A DNA stretch of 64,000 nt, taken from Pleurostoma richardsiae. Lineage: Eukaryota > Ascomycota > Sordariomycetes > Calosphaeriales > Pleurostomataceae. The translations under genes were made by a program, and so were the position numbers. The stretch spans positions 1 to 64,000 of the forward strand of contig JANBVO010000047.1 in NCBI GenBank assembly GCA_030052745.1. The letters run 5' to 3'. The notes below the pieces were generated by a model. That model was given only the letters and a program-made list of their open reading frames with translations, ran no database searches and had not been told where the DNA came from. Shown here in pieces: positions 20,426 to 32,639 of the stretch. Position 1 is the first letter of the stretch, and the number at the start of each line of letters is the position of its first letter.

Positions 20426-21107
20426 GCGGCCGGTCAGTAGCCTTTACAGGCATACGTAGATGAGAACACAGCCGGCAAAATAAGCTTAAAATCTAGAGTA
20501 GAAGTCAACAAGAAGAACATAAGTATACAGATAGACCACTTACATGCAAACCTAACAGTATCGGAGAACACCTCCTTCTTCACAAAGAAGGGATGTGAGT
20601 CGCGCGGCTTAGCGGACGGCCTGAGGCCTATCGCCAGCCCACCGCTTTCCCTCGGCCGTGAGCCCGTTCTGTCCGGCGAAACGAACGTACTGTCGGATAA
20701 ATCGGCGGAAGAGTAAGAGCATAGTACTAAGGTGTATTAGGTGTAGGTAATAGATTTTAAACCTCGTTCCTGAGTCCGGCGGCGAGCTTGCGAGGTTCGA
20801 TATATGGACTCTAGACGGGAGGGCGTCGTACTACGCGCTTAGTGATCGTCTCAGAGTAGCAAAGCTCTCCAAGGGAAGTTCCTATGAAAGTACGAGTTAG
20901 GAACGAAACGTTAATGGGCTCGATTTAAGTTACTTCGGCTACTAAGACCTGCGATATCTTCTGCCTTAGTAGATAGATATTTGTGATTTCGCTCTGGTAT
21001 AAGTCATTATCCCTGAGTCCCCTTGGTACCTTAAGCCTTATATTAGAGAAGATTAGATCGTCGACTACATCGACGTTTTCCAAACACCAGCCAACCATCG
21101 CTCGGAG
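20426..21107. other. Decayed sequence without a supported gene
   Basis: AT-enriched sequence with no frame showing recognisable motifs. It may contain the eroded 3' part of the neighbouring Zn2Cys6 factor. Confidence 0.4.
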
Positions 21108-22045
21108 CTAGAACTGTAGCCTGATAAGGTACCGAGTGATTTTCCTCACCTCCGTCTGTCCCGTCTCGTTCTCTGCTCGTCGCTGGGCAAGGTTGTGGCC
21201 TCGGTTCCGTGCTAGTCCAAGTCCGAGCTTAATATAAGCTAACGCGACGGCCGGTCTGGCGGTCATGTTTCGCACTGCCAGGAGCGTGTAGATCTTGACG
21301 GCACTCGCGGAGCTGATTTCGATACAATCGTCTATGAACATCTTAACGATAGAATAGAAGTAATTCTCAGCTGCGACGGAGATGCGGCCCCCCGAGAAGC
21401 TAACACCGACTGTACTCATCGCACAGACCTTACAGAGAAGTGGTCTGGTCTATGGCATTGAGGCGTTTGTGATCTGGAGGAATAACACTTCCGTATTAAT
21501 ATGACTGTAGGGGCAGAAGAGCGGGCCGGTACGGTCGATATAGTAGATAAAATACTCCTAGAGAATGATAATTCTCTATAGTAAGCTGATAATGTTCTTA
21601 GCATTTAAGGGACTGTCGAAACCGCGGGACCGGGACTTAATCATCGGCGTGAGTCTCCCTTAGGAGATATGATAACTGTCTTTAGCTGAATCCTTAGAGG
21701 AATTCCGGAATTTGGAAGCAGGCGGAGATGGGCTCGGCACCTCCACCTTGGTAGAGACTTCTGTACGCTCGCTCTTAAGCTTTGCGACCTCGGTGACCAT
21801 CCCTTGGTAGCGGGTCTGGCCCGGTGCCGTTGAATAGACGTACTCGATGTCCTTTAATGCGTATTTTTTGCATTGAGGGCGCCCGCCGCTGCACTGTAGT
21901 GATGGAATGATGTCGGTCAGCGTTATCTAAAATAGTCGACGGATTGGGAGGGGCTGTGTAGGGCGAGCAGGTTAACCTACTTTGGATTTCTTCGTTCTAC
22001 ACGTTTCGTAAGTAGTTGTGATGTTTTTGCGACGCCTCAAGGGTA
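21108..22045 (-). pseudogene. Zn2Cys6 transcription factor relic with Fungal_trans region (1)
   Basis: The minus strand reads RRRKNITTTYETCRTKKSK, an 87-bp intron (GTAGGT...ACTACAG, 21980-21894), then CSGGRPQCKKYALKDIEYVY and STAPGQTRYQGM. This is a split Zn2Cys6 binuclear cluster followed by the usual linker. Two cluster cysteines are Tyr (TAC instead of TGC), each one G-to-A step. After several stops, the Fungal_trans middle region appears: FIDDCIEISSASAVKIYTLL, NMTARPAVALAYIKLGLGLA. Family knowledge: these are fungal DNA-binding activators. With zinc ligands lost and stops present, this one is dead. Confidence 0.72.
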
Positions 22046-25000
22046 GTGAAGATGGATCCGAAGGTCTAGCCAGGTCATTTCACGCGCCTTAGACTGGCAC
22101 GAATCGAGGTTGGATAGGAATGAATTTTCTACTTTACATAGTGTATAGAGGAGGCTCGCCTTCGAATCCAAGAATGCCATCCCGTTGAGCGTCTATCCTC
22201 ACACTACATATCTGTCCTACAAATTAGTAATTTCGGAGCTGCCTAACATGATGTACGGATGCTAAGGACGTTAGAAGCGTATCTCTTCGATTATAGTACG
22301 CTCGAAGAACACTTTTTTCTTCTATCAAATCGTTAGCCGGGTTTAAAGTATGTGTTGATGTTAATTATTTGGGTATATACTCTAACGGAAGTTTCTAACG
22401 AAGGAAGAGCGTACGATGTCTACGGTAGCTAGCCTAGAAGGATAGATGGATGGAGAGACTCGTAGAACTTGACGCCCTTTCCGTAAGAGTAGAGACGTGA
22501 AATACCTCCTTACTTCTGTCTATTTTTCGTATGATTCTTATAGAGTCTTTGAAGAAATTCTTCTCGGTCGTGTTCCGTTTGCACCTTTCTTGCGGCTTCT
22601 GAACTATGCCGGCTCAGTGGGCTGGTACTTGGCAGAATGGAGCTTACGACTCAAGTCAAGGATCCGAATCTGGCGCCTCGAAGCCCCGCTCAAGATAGGA
22701 CGTTCTACATCTCGAGAGCGATCTGCGCTGCAGCTAGGAAGGGTCCTCAAAACACATCCCTGGTAGAGTTGCAGAGGAGCCATTTTCAGCTCTTGACTAG
22801 GGATCGGGAGGCGCCTGCTCTTGTTGCGGAGGAGCCTACCCGTGGCCGAAGCGCAGTCGGCGGGGTCGATTCAGCAAACAGCTCTCCACGAACGACGCGC
22901 CGAGGTATCCTCTGGAGCACTCCGAAGCCGAAAGCCCTCTCGAGCAGGGCTGTGCCGCCCTTCGCTGGTACTTTTCTGTGAGCGCCAACGCAGTGACAAA
23001 GTCAAAGAAATCCCCCAACGTTCAGGAAAGCGTGAATAATTGACGTGCTGAGTCATGCATCTTGTCACCTGACACAGAACGCGCTGCGTGCCTGTGGCAG
23101 GACACCATCGTACTAGCACACGGAGGACAGACACCGCACATGTCAGACCGAATGTCCCAGCTAACCCGTCCCAGCCTAGCCGCGCTAGACAGGCCCGCTA
23201 GCACGCATATGCTGGTCCTGAATCTGGAATGGGATGCAGTGGCCGGTCCGATCCGCTAGCTGTCCCATTTTTGCTGGGACATGACCGGGCCGACCGGCCG
23301 CTGACGATGCTCTTACAGATGCCGCGGTCTCGATCAGCGCCGCATTTCGACTACCGAAATGCACCCGACAAATCACGTAGTACGGCAGTAGGTTCCGCGT
23401 CGCTCGAACATTTACTGCCGTCATAGATGTCATTTCCTAGAAGAACACACGGTTAACATCTTTTGTAGTCTTATGCTGTCTGTACCGTTTTGTACAGTAC
23501 GGGGCTAGGTTTTGTTTGCATTAAGTTTTGAGAAACTTCAGCTGGTTGTACTCGCCATGATGATTAAGTTCAAAACAGCCTCACCGCCTAGATATACAGT
23601 CTTGTTTCGCTTTACGGGACATTTACTTAGGAGTTTCCGAGGGTACTCTTCCCTTACCGTTCAATAGGTACATATATCCTGGAAAGCTGCTCGGTGTACT
23701 CTTGACAGATGGAGGATAGTTTTCATTCTCTAGGACGAGTCAGCATGTCGTCTGCGTAGAGGTCGGGCAATGTACGTACAATCTCTTTGGCGGTAGGTCT
23801 GAAGTGGGAAGAAGATATGTACTCATAGAACTTGTAATACTTAGTACAAAAGTAGAATTCGATACCATACGCCTTCTTTATCTGGTCGATCTTTTTCATG
23901 ATGCGGCGTAAGTTCTTTTGGACGTTCTCCCTGGTTCTGCTGCGTTTCCGTGTCTTGTCTTTTTTGTCCTTTGGTATGATGCCTGTAAGGGCGGACTAGG
24001 AGGTAGAAGGTAGTAGATAGGGTTTGGCCGAAGTGGCTTGGTTTGTTTCCGATATTCGGAGGGAGTCCGACATGTTCGGGTAGGGTATGTATGCGATCTA
24101 TGGCGTCGACCGGCTTAACATCTCTCCCGCTTGTTGAGGTAAAGCTATACTTATCATCTCTAGCACAGAGTGCATCGCCGGGGGTCGAATTCGTTCCCTT
24201 GCCTTCTTCAGTACAGCTCGATTTAAGATAGAGCATACCCCGTAAGATGTAGGATAGGAAATTTGAGCGGCGGTTCTTTAACTATGTCTTATATAACTTC
24301 TATGTGAAGTTGTTATGGGGACACTCAGCTATCTTCCACCTGGGTAAGCCGAAAAGGTTGCGACCGTATGGGGCCTAAAAAAGGCTCCACTTGAATTGGA
24401 CCCTTTTACGGTCTGTGCACAATGAGTCATCGTTGACTAATGGAGCTAGCACCTTAAGCCTTAGGGAACAGATCCTCTACACTGAGCAGTAAATGGTCGG
24501 AAAAGACGTTGCCTCTGCGTCTTGTCACACTTCACTGTCCTCTAGGTGCAGTTAGGATCGATCGGCTCGGTAACCATGATTGTTATCCTAAGTCTTCGTT
24601 TACTGCTTCGGAGTTTTCAGTTAATAATAACTATCGGGTTACGGCCATAGTACGGACGTAGCTAAAGAATGTCGGCTGCAGAAGCAGTGTCAGCGTTTAT
24701 TTAAGCGTTCATAAATAGGTTACGATGACGTACGTCCTACGCCGAAACTGTAAAATCAACTTGTACTTCGTTAGCGTAGAGTTTGTTACTAAAATTATTG
24801 CGGTTTGAAGTTGGTCATTAGTAGGCTGTACTGTAGTAAGCCCGGCCGTTTTTGTACATGAGAATGTCATGGTAGTAATTGGAGTAAAGCGTAACGTTAG
24901 CCGGAACCCGAGCTAACTGTTGACTATTCGGGGCAGATAAAGCGCTCACGCTCGCTTCGGTCAGCCCCGCACGTCTTACCGAGTATCCTGCTCTAGACCC

Positions 25001-25359
25001 TGCACTTTTCGTCGTAACTTCCCGTGGCAGCCTCGTGTCTAGATCGCGTCCGTTGCAGGCCTACTGCGCGTGCGTAGAACCCGAAGCCGTCAGGGTGGCT
25101 GATCCGACTTTCCATGCTAAAATTTGAACATTATGGCGTTCCGGCTGTTTCAGTGATGCCAATTACTACGGTATGTCGTAGTGATGACGTTTCGGCCAGG
25201 CTAGAGCTATTATCTAGGCCGTCCCCGGTACTTTTGCAAAATGCTAGCGAGCTATGATCGTGTACAACATGGGAGGACAGTCCGTGTTCCGGCAGCTGCT
25301 GCTAGCGCTTGCATTAAGTAGACTTGCTTACCCAACGCCAGCAGCCGATTTGAACTTCG
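22046..25359. other. Decayed sequence with no firm gene
   Basis: A GC-richer patch at 22600-23300 has open frames up to 114 codons (one from ATG at 22637, MELTTQVKDPNLAPRS) but no recognisable family. The stretch 23430-25250 is AT-richer. It has many stops and one member of a short dispersed repeat (24557-24612). I see no supported gene or RNA. Confidence 0.4.
24557..24612 (+). repeat. Short dispersed repeat, member 1
   Basis: About 56 bp (gatcggctcggtaaccatga ... tgcttcggag) resemble the starts of the segments at 27861 and 29782 (gatct-agctcagtarctatgg ... ctgccttcg-ag). Divergence is high. The element is unknown. Confidence 0.4.
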
Positions 25360-25755
25360 TCCTGAGTAAGAGACTACGGGCTTCGGCAGCTTGTGAGCCT
25401 TGCCGTAAGAAGAAGGTGAAGGTGAGAGACCCGACCGATCTATGTACGTCTAGATTTGATAGCTTAACTTTGTATGACGTGCCCGTAGTACGACGGTAAA
25501 AGGCCGATATGTGGTTATTGTAAACGTCGAAGTTACGAATACGACTATAGGACCGATCCTACGGAAACATATAGAGCAGCGTACAGGCGAAAGTCCATCT
25601 AGTTAGAACGCAAATGTAATATGTACGAAGAGCTCTTAGGGGTTCTCCGTACCGGAGAGGAGACGGAAGTTATGGAGTTGGTCCGACGTATTAGGGCTGG
25701 CCACTCTATTGAACATATAATCGTAGAAATTAGAGAGGGAAGGCTACTCCTTTAG
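25360..25755 (+). pseudogene. Zn2Cys6 transcription factor relic, N-terminal part (2)
   Basis: The plus strand reads RLRASAACEPCRKKKVK, then an intron beginning GTGAGA and ending CCCGTAG, then YDGKRPICGYCKRRSYEYDY, then RTDPTETYRAAYRRKSI, a TAG, LERKCNMYEELLGVLRTG, and REGRLLL before a stop. This is the typical Zn2Cys6 DNA-binding head (C-x2-C-x6-C-x5-C-x2-C-x6-C), with an intron inside the cluster. The third and sixth cysteines are Tyr (TAC), and the internal TAG stands where Gln is expected, all single transitions. The long regulatory domain is missing. The first in-frame ATG is at 25254, but residues before RLRASA look unrelated. Confidence 0.75.
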
Positions 25756-26336
25756 CTGTTAGACGATATTGGGCGGGATTAGGCGGAAAAGGCTGGCGCT
25801 GTTTGTCCGATACGGCGAATGTTATGAAGCTTGTGCATCGAGCCAACACACGACAAACTGGACCGGAAAGTATCAGGAGACTAGATCGTCCTTTGCCGAA
25901 TATTGCTTTCCGAGGATGCTTGAATTGTGACTTTCCGTAGGGCGTGGGCTTGGTATGTTCGTCTTCCTTGGCCCAACTAGTCTATGCACTACAAATAAGT
26001 CTCTTGTAAACGTCTTGTCGTACCTGGCCCGCCCGACGAGTAACGCTTCTGCAGCGCTTTACCTACCGGAGTTACACTACGTTGGACGCCGCGTTGGCAT
26101 TGGCGGTCTTCTCAGGAGCCGCTCTATTTCTTTTCGCTTCGGAACTTGTAACTATATGGGCAGCAACTTCGCCTGGTGATCAACAAACCGCTAAAACCGG
26201 GTGTTATAGCCTACATGTCGCTGCCCTGTCAAGATATGGGATCCCGTCGCTCGGTCACCTGACTATTAACATCCCTATCGCTAACTTAGACCGGAATCGT
26301 TTTATGTTCTGCCAAGAACATCCGCGATCGTAATAT
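25756..26336. other. Decayed sequence, possible membrane fragment
   Basis: One plus-strand frame (about 26080-26330) contains a hydrophobic run (LALAVFSGAALFLFASELV) but has no start, family motif or splice support. No gene is claimed. Confidence 0.3.
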
Positions 26337-26465
26337 ATGAGCACAGCAGTCTTCAGAGCCCGCACATACACACTACTAGTCTTCATGTGGGTTGTCATCG
26401 GGATGTTCTGGGCACAGATCGATCTCTCACTCTACCACCATTATCGGGCCTCCCTCCTCATCCGG
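26337..26465 (+). repeat. Duplicated segment, inverted relative to 35057-35180
   Basis: About 125 bp match the reverse complement of 35057-35180 (shared blocks include gttctgggcacagatcgatc versus gttccgggcacagatcgatc). In the 35-kb copy the reading is part of a protein-like frame; here it is a stranded fragment. Confidence 0.65.
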
Positions 26466-27860
26466 GCGATTCCAGTCGCAGTGCTCGCAGGCACTCGGAT
26501 CGGTGCAGACCGAGCATTCCCTCTCTATCCTGCCCGACTCATGGGGGCTTTTACAGTTGAAATACTTGTAGACTGTGACTTTACAGTCAGCCATCTTTCC
26601 CGCGCCCCACCTTCGCAACGGATTGACAGGTCAGCGAAGCTTTCCCACGCAGAACTTGAGCTTACATACCGAGATATGGACTGGGCTTTTGATATCTCGC
26701 TGGTCGAAAGAAATAGATGGAATTACTGTTAGACCGAGCAGAGCATGGTCAAAGAACCTCTTATATCCATGAAAGAACATCCATGTGCTCATTGGCAACT
26801 CTCGTCTATTCGACGCGGGTGGCACAGATAGAGCCCAGTACGCCGAAATCAGCATGTTAGGCGTTCAACGTACCCGTGGCCAGCGTTATAGGATGTATCA
26901 GGACGCCGAGCCAGCCACGGATCAGTGTCAGAAGCATCGTGGTTAATGATACCGCCTTGGTGCGTAGAGATGCAGTAAGCATGACGCAACTCTGTCGTCA
27001 ATCAGCTGTCATGCATGTGGGGGAAACCGAACTGACGCCAACGGCAGGCCTGATATTTTGTGTAACCTTCGCAAGACGCCTTCGCAAGACGCCATCTGCC
27101 AGTCAAGGCCAGGTGGCTCTCATTCAGAATCTGTCAGCAGACCTGGACTCGTATACTCGGCCTTCTCAGCGTCGGCCCTTTGTCTCACAAGAGTCAAACA
27201 TCTCTTTCGAAAGTTCGCTCCACTTATGCCCCCTTCCGGTCGGTCCAGGGCTCATGAAGACATGCATGCGAGAAATTTAAGAAAGAGAAGGAATCCCACA
27301 GCAGATCAGCAGCCAGTGCTCCTTTTATCCACGAGATTGGGAATGGCTGTAATTTTGTAAACTCGAATGTCAAGATTTTTTAACGAGAGTGCTAAAGCCT
27401 ACGTCGAAATAGCTGTATGTGACACCTTTCACTTCCGAGAAGCAGTCTGCATCGTACAGCGTTGCAGAAGAGCAAGACGATAGCCTCTACTGGACCTTCA
27501 AGTCGGAACTCCAGAAGTTGTGCTGAACTTTTAAGCTCAAGTGCTGGAGAAGATAATTGGAAACGATGCGGAACCTCAGGTGAAGCAATACGGCGATGTC
27601 TTTCACGAATCTTTGCAACTCCAGACGTGGGAGCATGAGTACGGACTGTGCAGGGACTTCGGCATACGTCACGGTGAGGGATAAAAAGTACCATATCAGG
27701 GGCAGGATGAGTTCAGCAGTAAATGACCAAAGGGGGGCTGTGGACAAGCAAGGATCATTCGAGTTCAAAAGTGAGGGGTGAACTCATCGAAGCTACAAGT
27801 ACTGATCGATAAGCGTAATTACTACGCTAGGTCTTGACCTTCGGCTTTCTGGGTTACGGT
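26466..27860. other. Decayed sequence without a supported gene
   Basis: Several 60-130-codon frames overlap on both strands with no motif. A 13-bp duplication (cttcgcaagacgc twice) lies at about 27067-27092. Confidence 0.4.
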
Positions 27861-27998
27861 TGGTCTGGCTCAGTAGCCTTGGTTATCAAGGTAAGTCGTA
27901 GCTCACCGCCTTCGGAGCAAGTGTTGATCTGGCTCGGAAATTATGACAACGGGAGTAAGGTCAGGCTTATCGCAGACGGATGTAGAGGAATAGATGGC
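27861..27998 (+). repeat. Short dispersed repeat, member 2
   Basis: It aligns with 29782-29910: ggtctggctcagtagccttg ... gctcaccgccttcggag ... gcagacggatgtagaggaat. The two members lie on either side of the F-box-like relic in direct orientation. The class is unknown. Confidence 0.5.
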
Positions 27999-28639
27999 GT
28001 GTAAGAGCACGTGGATATCCGTTGTTCTCCGTCACCGGTTACTCTCCACCCGGATCATTACGGCATTCGTGGTAGGAATCAGGCTCGAGGAGCTTACCCT
28101 ACAGTCTCCATCAGCGCTGACTCTTTCCAGTGCCGAACCATTGGAGATATGTCACCCAAAGATATTCGCTTAGATGATTATGAATCAGCGATCATTTCGA
28201 GGATCATCATGCCCGACAGTGGCCTTGCACACCCTGCAGAAGCCGCCAATGAAGTTTCAAGACGAAGACATCTGAGATGTCAAGCCAGGAGATCAGTAAG
28301 TATTAATGTGGTTGTGTGGGTTGATGTAGTATCCTGAGTAATTAGTCTTGGCGGGTGGACAGTATGAAAGGATCTAGCAACTGTCCTTGTACTGAACCTG
28401 TATGTCTATATTCACAATATAGGCGAGGAAAGACGTATACTTAGCTACTTATCAAGTACTATACAGTAAAGAGAGCAATTTACTGCTTTTGTTAGTTCAT
28501 TCATACAATGCCATCTGCCGCAGGGGGCACGTGCGAGTTCTAATAATTCTCTTCCGACACAGCATCATATACTGGGCACCTATAACATCAACCGTTCTGA
28601 CATCAAGACTCTAAAAGCGGCTCGCCTGCAGACTCTTCA

Positions 28640-29471
28640 ATGTACTTTCTTAAATTCCCTGTAGAGATTCGCCTTGGAATATATTCCGAACTCCTCGTTT
28701 AAAACAGCCCTATCGAATTCGGTGCGGATCATGGTCCCCGCAACCCGAGCCACATTCAGATTAGAAAGCGAGGTCTCAGTCCGGTTCCTCGTAGTACCAA
28801 CAAGACAATCAATAGGGAGGCCATACCATTTCTCTATTCGAACAAAAGCTTTCGATTTCCTGATGCGTACACCTCTTCTAGCACTGTTACGGAGCCAATA
28901 TCGCCCAACTAAGACGTACCATATATCGCGCCGTTTCTTCAACAAATCGGGGCCAATGCAGGCCTTTTGCGGTATATCCGCATCAACTTCCAGACCTCTT
29001 TCTCTTTCGTGAACCAGAGAAAGCCTGTTCTGTCCGAGCAACATCTTCAAGTTTTTCAACTTATCCGGGAGACCTGCCTAGATTCAAGGATAGTCGAGAT
29101 ATCGTGCAAGCCACTCGACAGTATATTTTCGCTTTGTGATGTTGATTTGGCTGCAGAGATGTTGAGAGCACTAGATGATGGCGGCTTTGGAGCTATGCCC
29201 TCCTTGGAGAAGATTGTTGTGGTTCGTGGAAAGTATGAAATCGACGAGGAACTTGTGGCTCTTCGCAAGAGTCTGATGGGCAGCATGCCGAAGTGCAAAT
29301 GGTCCATCGAGCTCACAAAGATTCCATCTAGGATTTGGATCTCTGTATGACAGCAGAGTTGAGTTTGACAATTACGAGGACTGTAGTAGGTATAACAATG
29401 AGATGTACAGAAGGGAAACGGAGTGGGAGAAGAAATACTACCACCGGAGGAATGATTCAGACTACGATTAG
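28640..29471 (+). pseudogene. F-box-like fungal protein, lightly decayed
   Basis: The frame opens with ATG and MYFLKFPVEIRLGIYSELLV, the 'LP.EIR..IY..LL' start of fungal F-box-like/2EXR-type proteins. It continues with INREAIPFLYSNKSFRFPDA, VTEPI, IAPFLQQIGANAGLLRYIRI and an acidic C-terminal domain (AEMLRALDDGG, KYEIDEELVALRKSLMG). Two in-frame TAA codons (after YSELLV and SPN) each stand where Gln is likely. Near 29328 a +1 change is needed to reach the natural end VEFDNYEDCSRYNNEM...HRRNDSDYD and the TAG at 29471. Direct copies of a short repeat flank it. Such proteins may act in ubiquitin ligase complexes, but the family function is not established. Confidence 0.7.
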
Positions 29472-29781
29472 TCTTGTTCTGGCGGGCGCGGCCTCACGTT
29501 GCCGGGTAGGATGGTTACCTGCTGAGCATAGGTTGTCGCTGACGTTAGTTTCTGTCACGAATCGTTCGCGACCCAAGACGTGGGAGAAGCATTATCATAA
29601 GTACGGGTACAAACTGCCCAGGGAGTTTAACTACATCCGCAGTCAATGGACAGGGGGACAAACGTAAGGAGTAGGATAAACCTTGGTGTCAGAATAACCA
29701 AACAAAGACTGAACAAGAACCACACTTTATAGGATCAAATAAGTACAGTAGTAAACTTCGCTAAAGCCAGAAGGACTGATC

Positions 29782-29910
29782 GATCTAGCTCAGTAACTAT
29801 GGTTGTCGAGATAAGTGTTAGCTCACTGCCTTCGAAGTTTGATCTAGCTCAGTAGCTATGGCTACTGGACTGAATAACCGCAGACGGATGTAGAAGAATG
29901 GACGGCGAGA
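29782..29910 (+). repeat. Short dispersed repeat, member 3
   Basis: It aligns with 27861-27998. Within it a 25-30-bp unit (gatctagctcagtarctatgg) occurs twice, at 29782 and 29841. Confidence 0.5.
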
Positions 29911-31120
29911 CTCAGCGCGGTGTAGATGCCTATCAGGCGTTTCAGATGGGCAACGGTGACATGTACGCCTAAGCCGATACTAGAGGCGGCTTGCTTGTCG
30001 GGGGTTAGTTTCTCCAGTATCAGTGCGATGGGACCACCCACTACGGCACAACGTATGGTTGCTGATCGTGTGGCATGTATGCCAGTATGTGGAACACCTG
30101 CCCGCCTTTAAACCGCGTTTCATTGTCACGGCGCGGTGCGAGATACGTCCGACATCAGCCGAAGCCGCAGCACTTTAGCTAGTTACCGCTCAACGACCCA
30201 ACCTTGAAACGGGATGTCGTCGTATCGATAGGCCAGTGGAAACTAGCGCGCGGTCCTGTGATAGGGAACCGGCCTGCTGCAAGCTGAGAGACCTCATTGC
30301 GATGGTGGAAATGAGAACGGGTTGGTTCCTTTCCGGTAGCCCGGTGAAGCTCGAGAGAGGGGTTTGGCCTTCTATTGGAAGGAGTTCGTGCACAAGGGTG
30401 CTACGCACGGTTGAAGATACATCTGTCCACGGACTTGTGCTAAGTCTGCGTACGAGTCTTCCCACATCCCAATAGCAGACTCATCCCCATCCTCTACTTT
30501 GTGGCGGAAATGCACCCGGTATTGGTCCAGTTGGACATCGAAGAAGAACCATTGCTCTCCCGCTCATCAGTTTGGGGGAAGGGGTAGACATGCATGGACA
30601 ATGGCACGTCAATCCCATCAGTGTCGTCGAGCAGTCCCGTTGCGTCATCGAAGAAGCGAAGAGTGAGGAGGGAAAGGAGGGGGTTACAGCCGCCAAAGGT
30701 CACTGAGACTCGCCCTCCAGCTGAGATATCAATAGTTCTCAGCGGTGAAGCAGAAGCGTGGCCCGCTGGGCTTATCAGCGCACGGTCTTTCAGCCGTCTC
30801 TGCTTACAACGGGGTGGTGGAAAGTAGGGTGATACTTCACGGCTTATATTATCATGTACTTGGTCCCCGATTCACGTTTTCAGTCCTTCACCCCATCTCT
30901 ATCTAGAAGCTGCAGTCGAAGCCGTAACGGCAACAGACCCAAGGAGTAATTCTCTCAGATACGTACATTAACAGCGTGGCACAGGATGTCAGCTCAACAG
31001 GGGGTAAGACTCATCACGATGCCTTCTACATTAGCGCGATCGGCAACTGGCCGGTCAGCGGCCACTCAAATCTCGGTCGCCTATTTTCTCATACCGCGAT
31101 TACTGCCGTCTCCCGTATGG
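29911..31120. other. Intergenic to decayed sequence
   Basis: Open frames to about 90 codons on both strands lack motifs, starts or splice support. This is the 3' flank of the bHLH gene. Confidence 0.4.
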
Positions 31121-32254
31121 CTAGGCCCCGGTCTCCGTCATCCTCCCGATCTCGTCCAGCAGCAGCTGCTTCTCTACCTTGAGCTCTGACGACTTCCCCT
31201 CCAACGTGCAGATGTGCCGCCTTGCTATGTCCAGGACCTCGGCCTTGCTAAGCCTCTTGTTTGAGTCCAATCCCTCCGCGCCGTCCGCACCGCCCTCGCC
31301 GTCCTCATCGCCGTAAACATTATCCGAGGCCGGTAGCGCAGCGAGCAGGCGCTCGAAGTGCTGGTTCAGCCGGCTGCGGTACTGCTTCTCCACCTGGTTG
31401 TGGCTGCCGCAGGCGCGCTCCTCCTCGGGCGACGTCGACGGCCGGTAGGACGCCGATAGCCGTTTCGCCTTCCGGGACGCGGTCCGTAGCTGGAGGGCCG
31501 GAGGCGGCATGGTGGCCCGGCCGTCTGATCTGGAGCGGCCCTTCAAAGCGGCAGGAGTGGAAGATTTGCCTTTTGGGGAGCTTGACGACTGCGGAAGCTG
31601 TCCAGCGTTTATGCTCTGGGACTGAGCGTGCCTCTTCGATGAGGCATGCGCGTTATCGTCCGGCAGGTCCTCCAGGCGCTGCCTCTTGGATGAAGGGCCG
31701 GATGCGTCTATCTCTGTCTCTATGGCCTCTTCGCCTCCGGTAGGGTCGGCTTCGGCTTGGAAGTAGGCATTTCCGGCCAGCGTGCCGTACGAGCTGAGCG
31801 TCGCGCCGCCCGGCCATACCGAGTCCGGGTCGGTCTCGGCGTTGAGGACCGATGGCGAGACGTAAAAGTTGTCCGCAAAGTTTTCGGGATCGCGGCTGGC
31901 CAAGCTCGCCGTCGAGGAGGTGAAGATTGTGGTGCAAGGAATTCCGCCGGAGGAGCTCGCGTCGCCTCCCGGGCAAAGCGACTGCGAGTCCTCGGAAGCG
32001 TAGTCGCGAGTGGAGAACGTCGCCGATCTTACGGCGATGTGGGTGTCGGAGTTAGGAAACGGCTGGGTCGTTGTGGAAGGGTACGAGAAATAGTCGGCAC
32101 CTTTGAGGTCGGGGTAGTACTTGTCCTCTCTCTGATACAGCTCCTCGTCGGTCATGGGAGGACCTGGGTCCGCCCACGTTGACGTCGCGAGGGATTCGGC
32201 GAAGAAGCTTACCTCAGAAGACTCGTCGGCATAGTAGTTCCGCTTGTCGCCCAT
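31121..32254 (-). CDS. bHLH transcription factor, SREBP-like basic region
   Basis: A single exon of 377 residues from ATG to TAG. The N-terminal 280 residues are low-complexity, rich in Ser, Asp, Pro and Gly, typical of an activation/linker region, with basic patches (SSKRQRLEDL, TASRKAKRLSASY). The bHLH domain is at the C-terminus: basic region plus helix 1 HNQVEKQYRSRLNQHFERLL (from residue 285), an acidic loop of about 24 residues, then helix 2 KRLSKAEVLDIARRHICTLE (333-352) running into a short leucine-rich extension. The basic region keeps the E-box readers His/Glu/Arg (H-x3-E-x3-R) and has Tyr before the last Arg, as in SREBP-type factors. There is no membrane segment, so it is not a membrane-bound SREBP. 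Codon use is GC-rich and the frame is intact, unlike the flanks. Target genes are unknown. Confidence 0.88.
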   Translation of the reverse strand: MGDKRNYYADESSEVSFFAESLATSTWADPGPPMTDEELYQREDKYYPDLKGADYFSYPSTTTQPFPNSDTHIAVRSATFSTRDYASEDSQSLCPGGDASSSGGIPCTTIFTSSTASLASRDPENFADNFYVSPSVLNAETDPDSVWPGGATLSSYGTLAGNAYFQAEADPTGGEEAIETEIDASGPSSKRQRLEDLPDDNAHASSKRHAQSQSINAGQLPQSSSSPKGKSSTPAALKGRSRSDGRATMPPPALQLRTASRKAKRLSASYRPSTSPEEERACGSHNQVEKQYRSRLNQHFERLLAALPASDNVYGDEDGEGGADGAEGLDSNKRLSKAEVLDIARRHICTLEGKSSELKVEKQLLLDEIGRMTETGA

Positions 32255-32639
32255 TGTAATCTTCTTTCTCGGCTATTAGGATCGTTGATGGATAGTCGGT
32301 GTACGGTGTTCTTGTGAATACCGCACATCGTGGTTTTTGGATAAGAGCCGTCTAGGGATGTAGGGTAGAGAGCCACTCGCTTTTCCGGGGAAGGGACTTT
32401 CACTTTGTCCTATACTGTGTGTAGGGCATCGTCACGATCTTCTTCAACTTCCCGGGGAAGGGGTGCGATTGACACCGACACCCGTGAGGAGTACTGGTGG
32501 TTTCGGGCGAAAGGTTTCGCCGTATCCAGGAGCCACTGGCTGCTCGGCTGCTGGTGCGGGGGTCGCTGGGGCGGTAAGTACTAACGTTATCTTCCTACTT
32601 TGATTAGTCCGCCACCTCCCATTCGCCGATAGAATCCCG

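Noticed and set aside
23841-24236. 131-codon minus-strand frame suspected of belonging to a transposon polyprotein
   Set aside because: The resemblance was too vague to name a family, and no terminal repeats were found.
31261-32182. Plus-strand frames opposite the bHLH gene (up to 160 codons)
   Set aside because: They are shadows of the GC-rich bHLH coding strand; composition is Arg/Pro/Ala without motifs.
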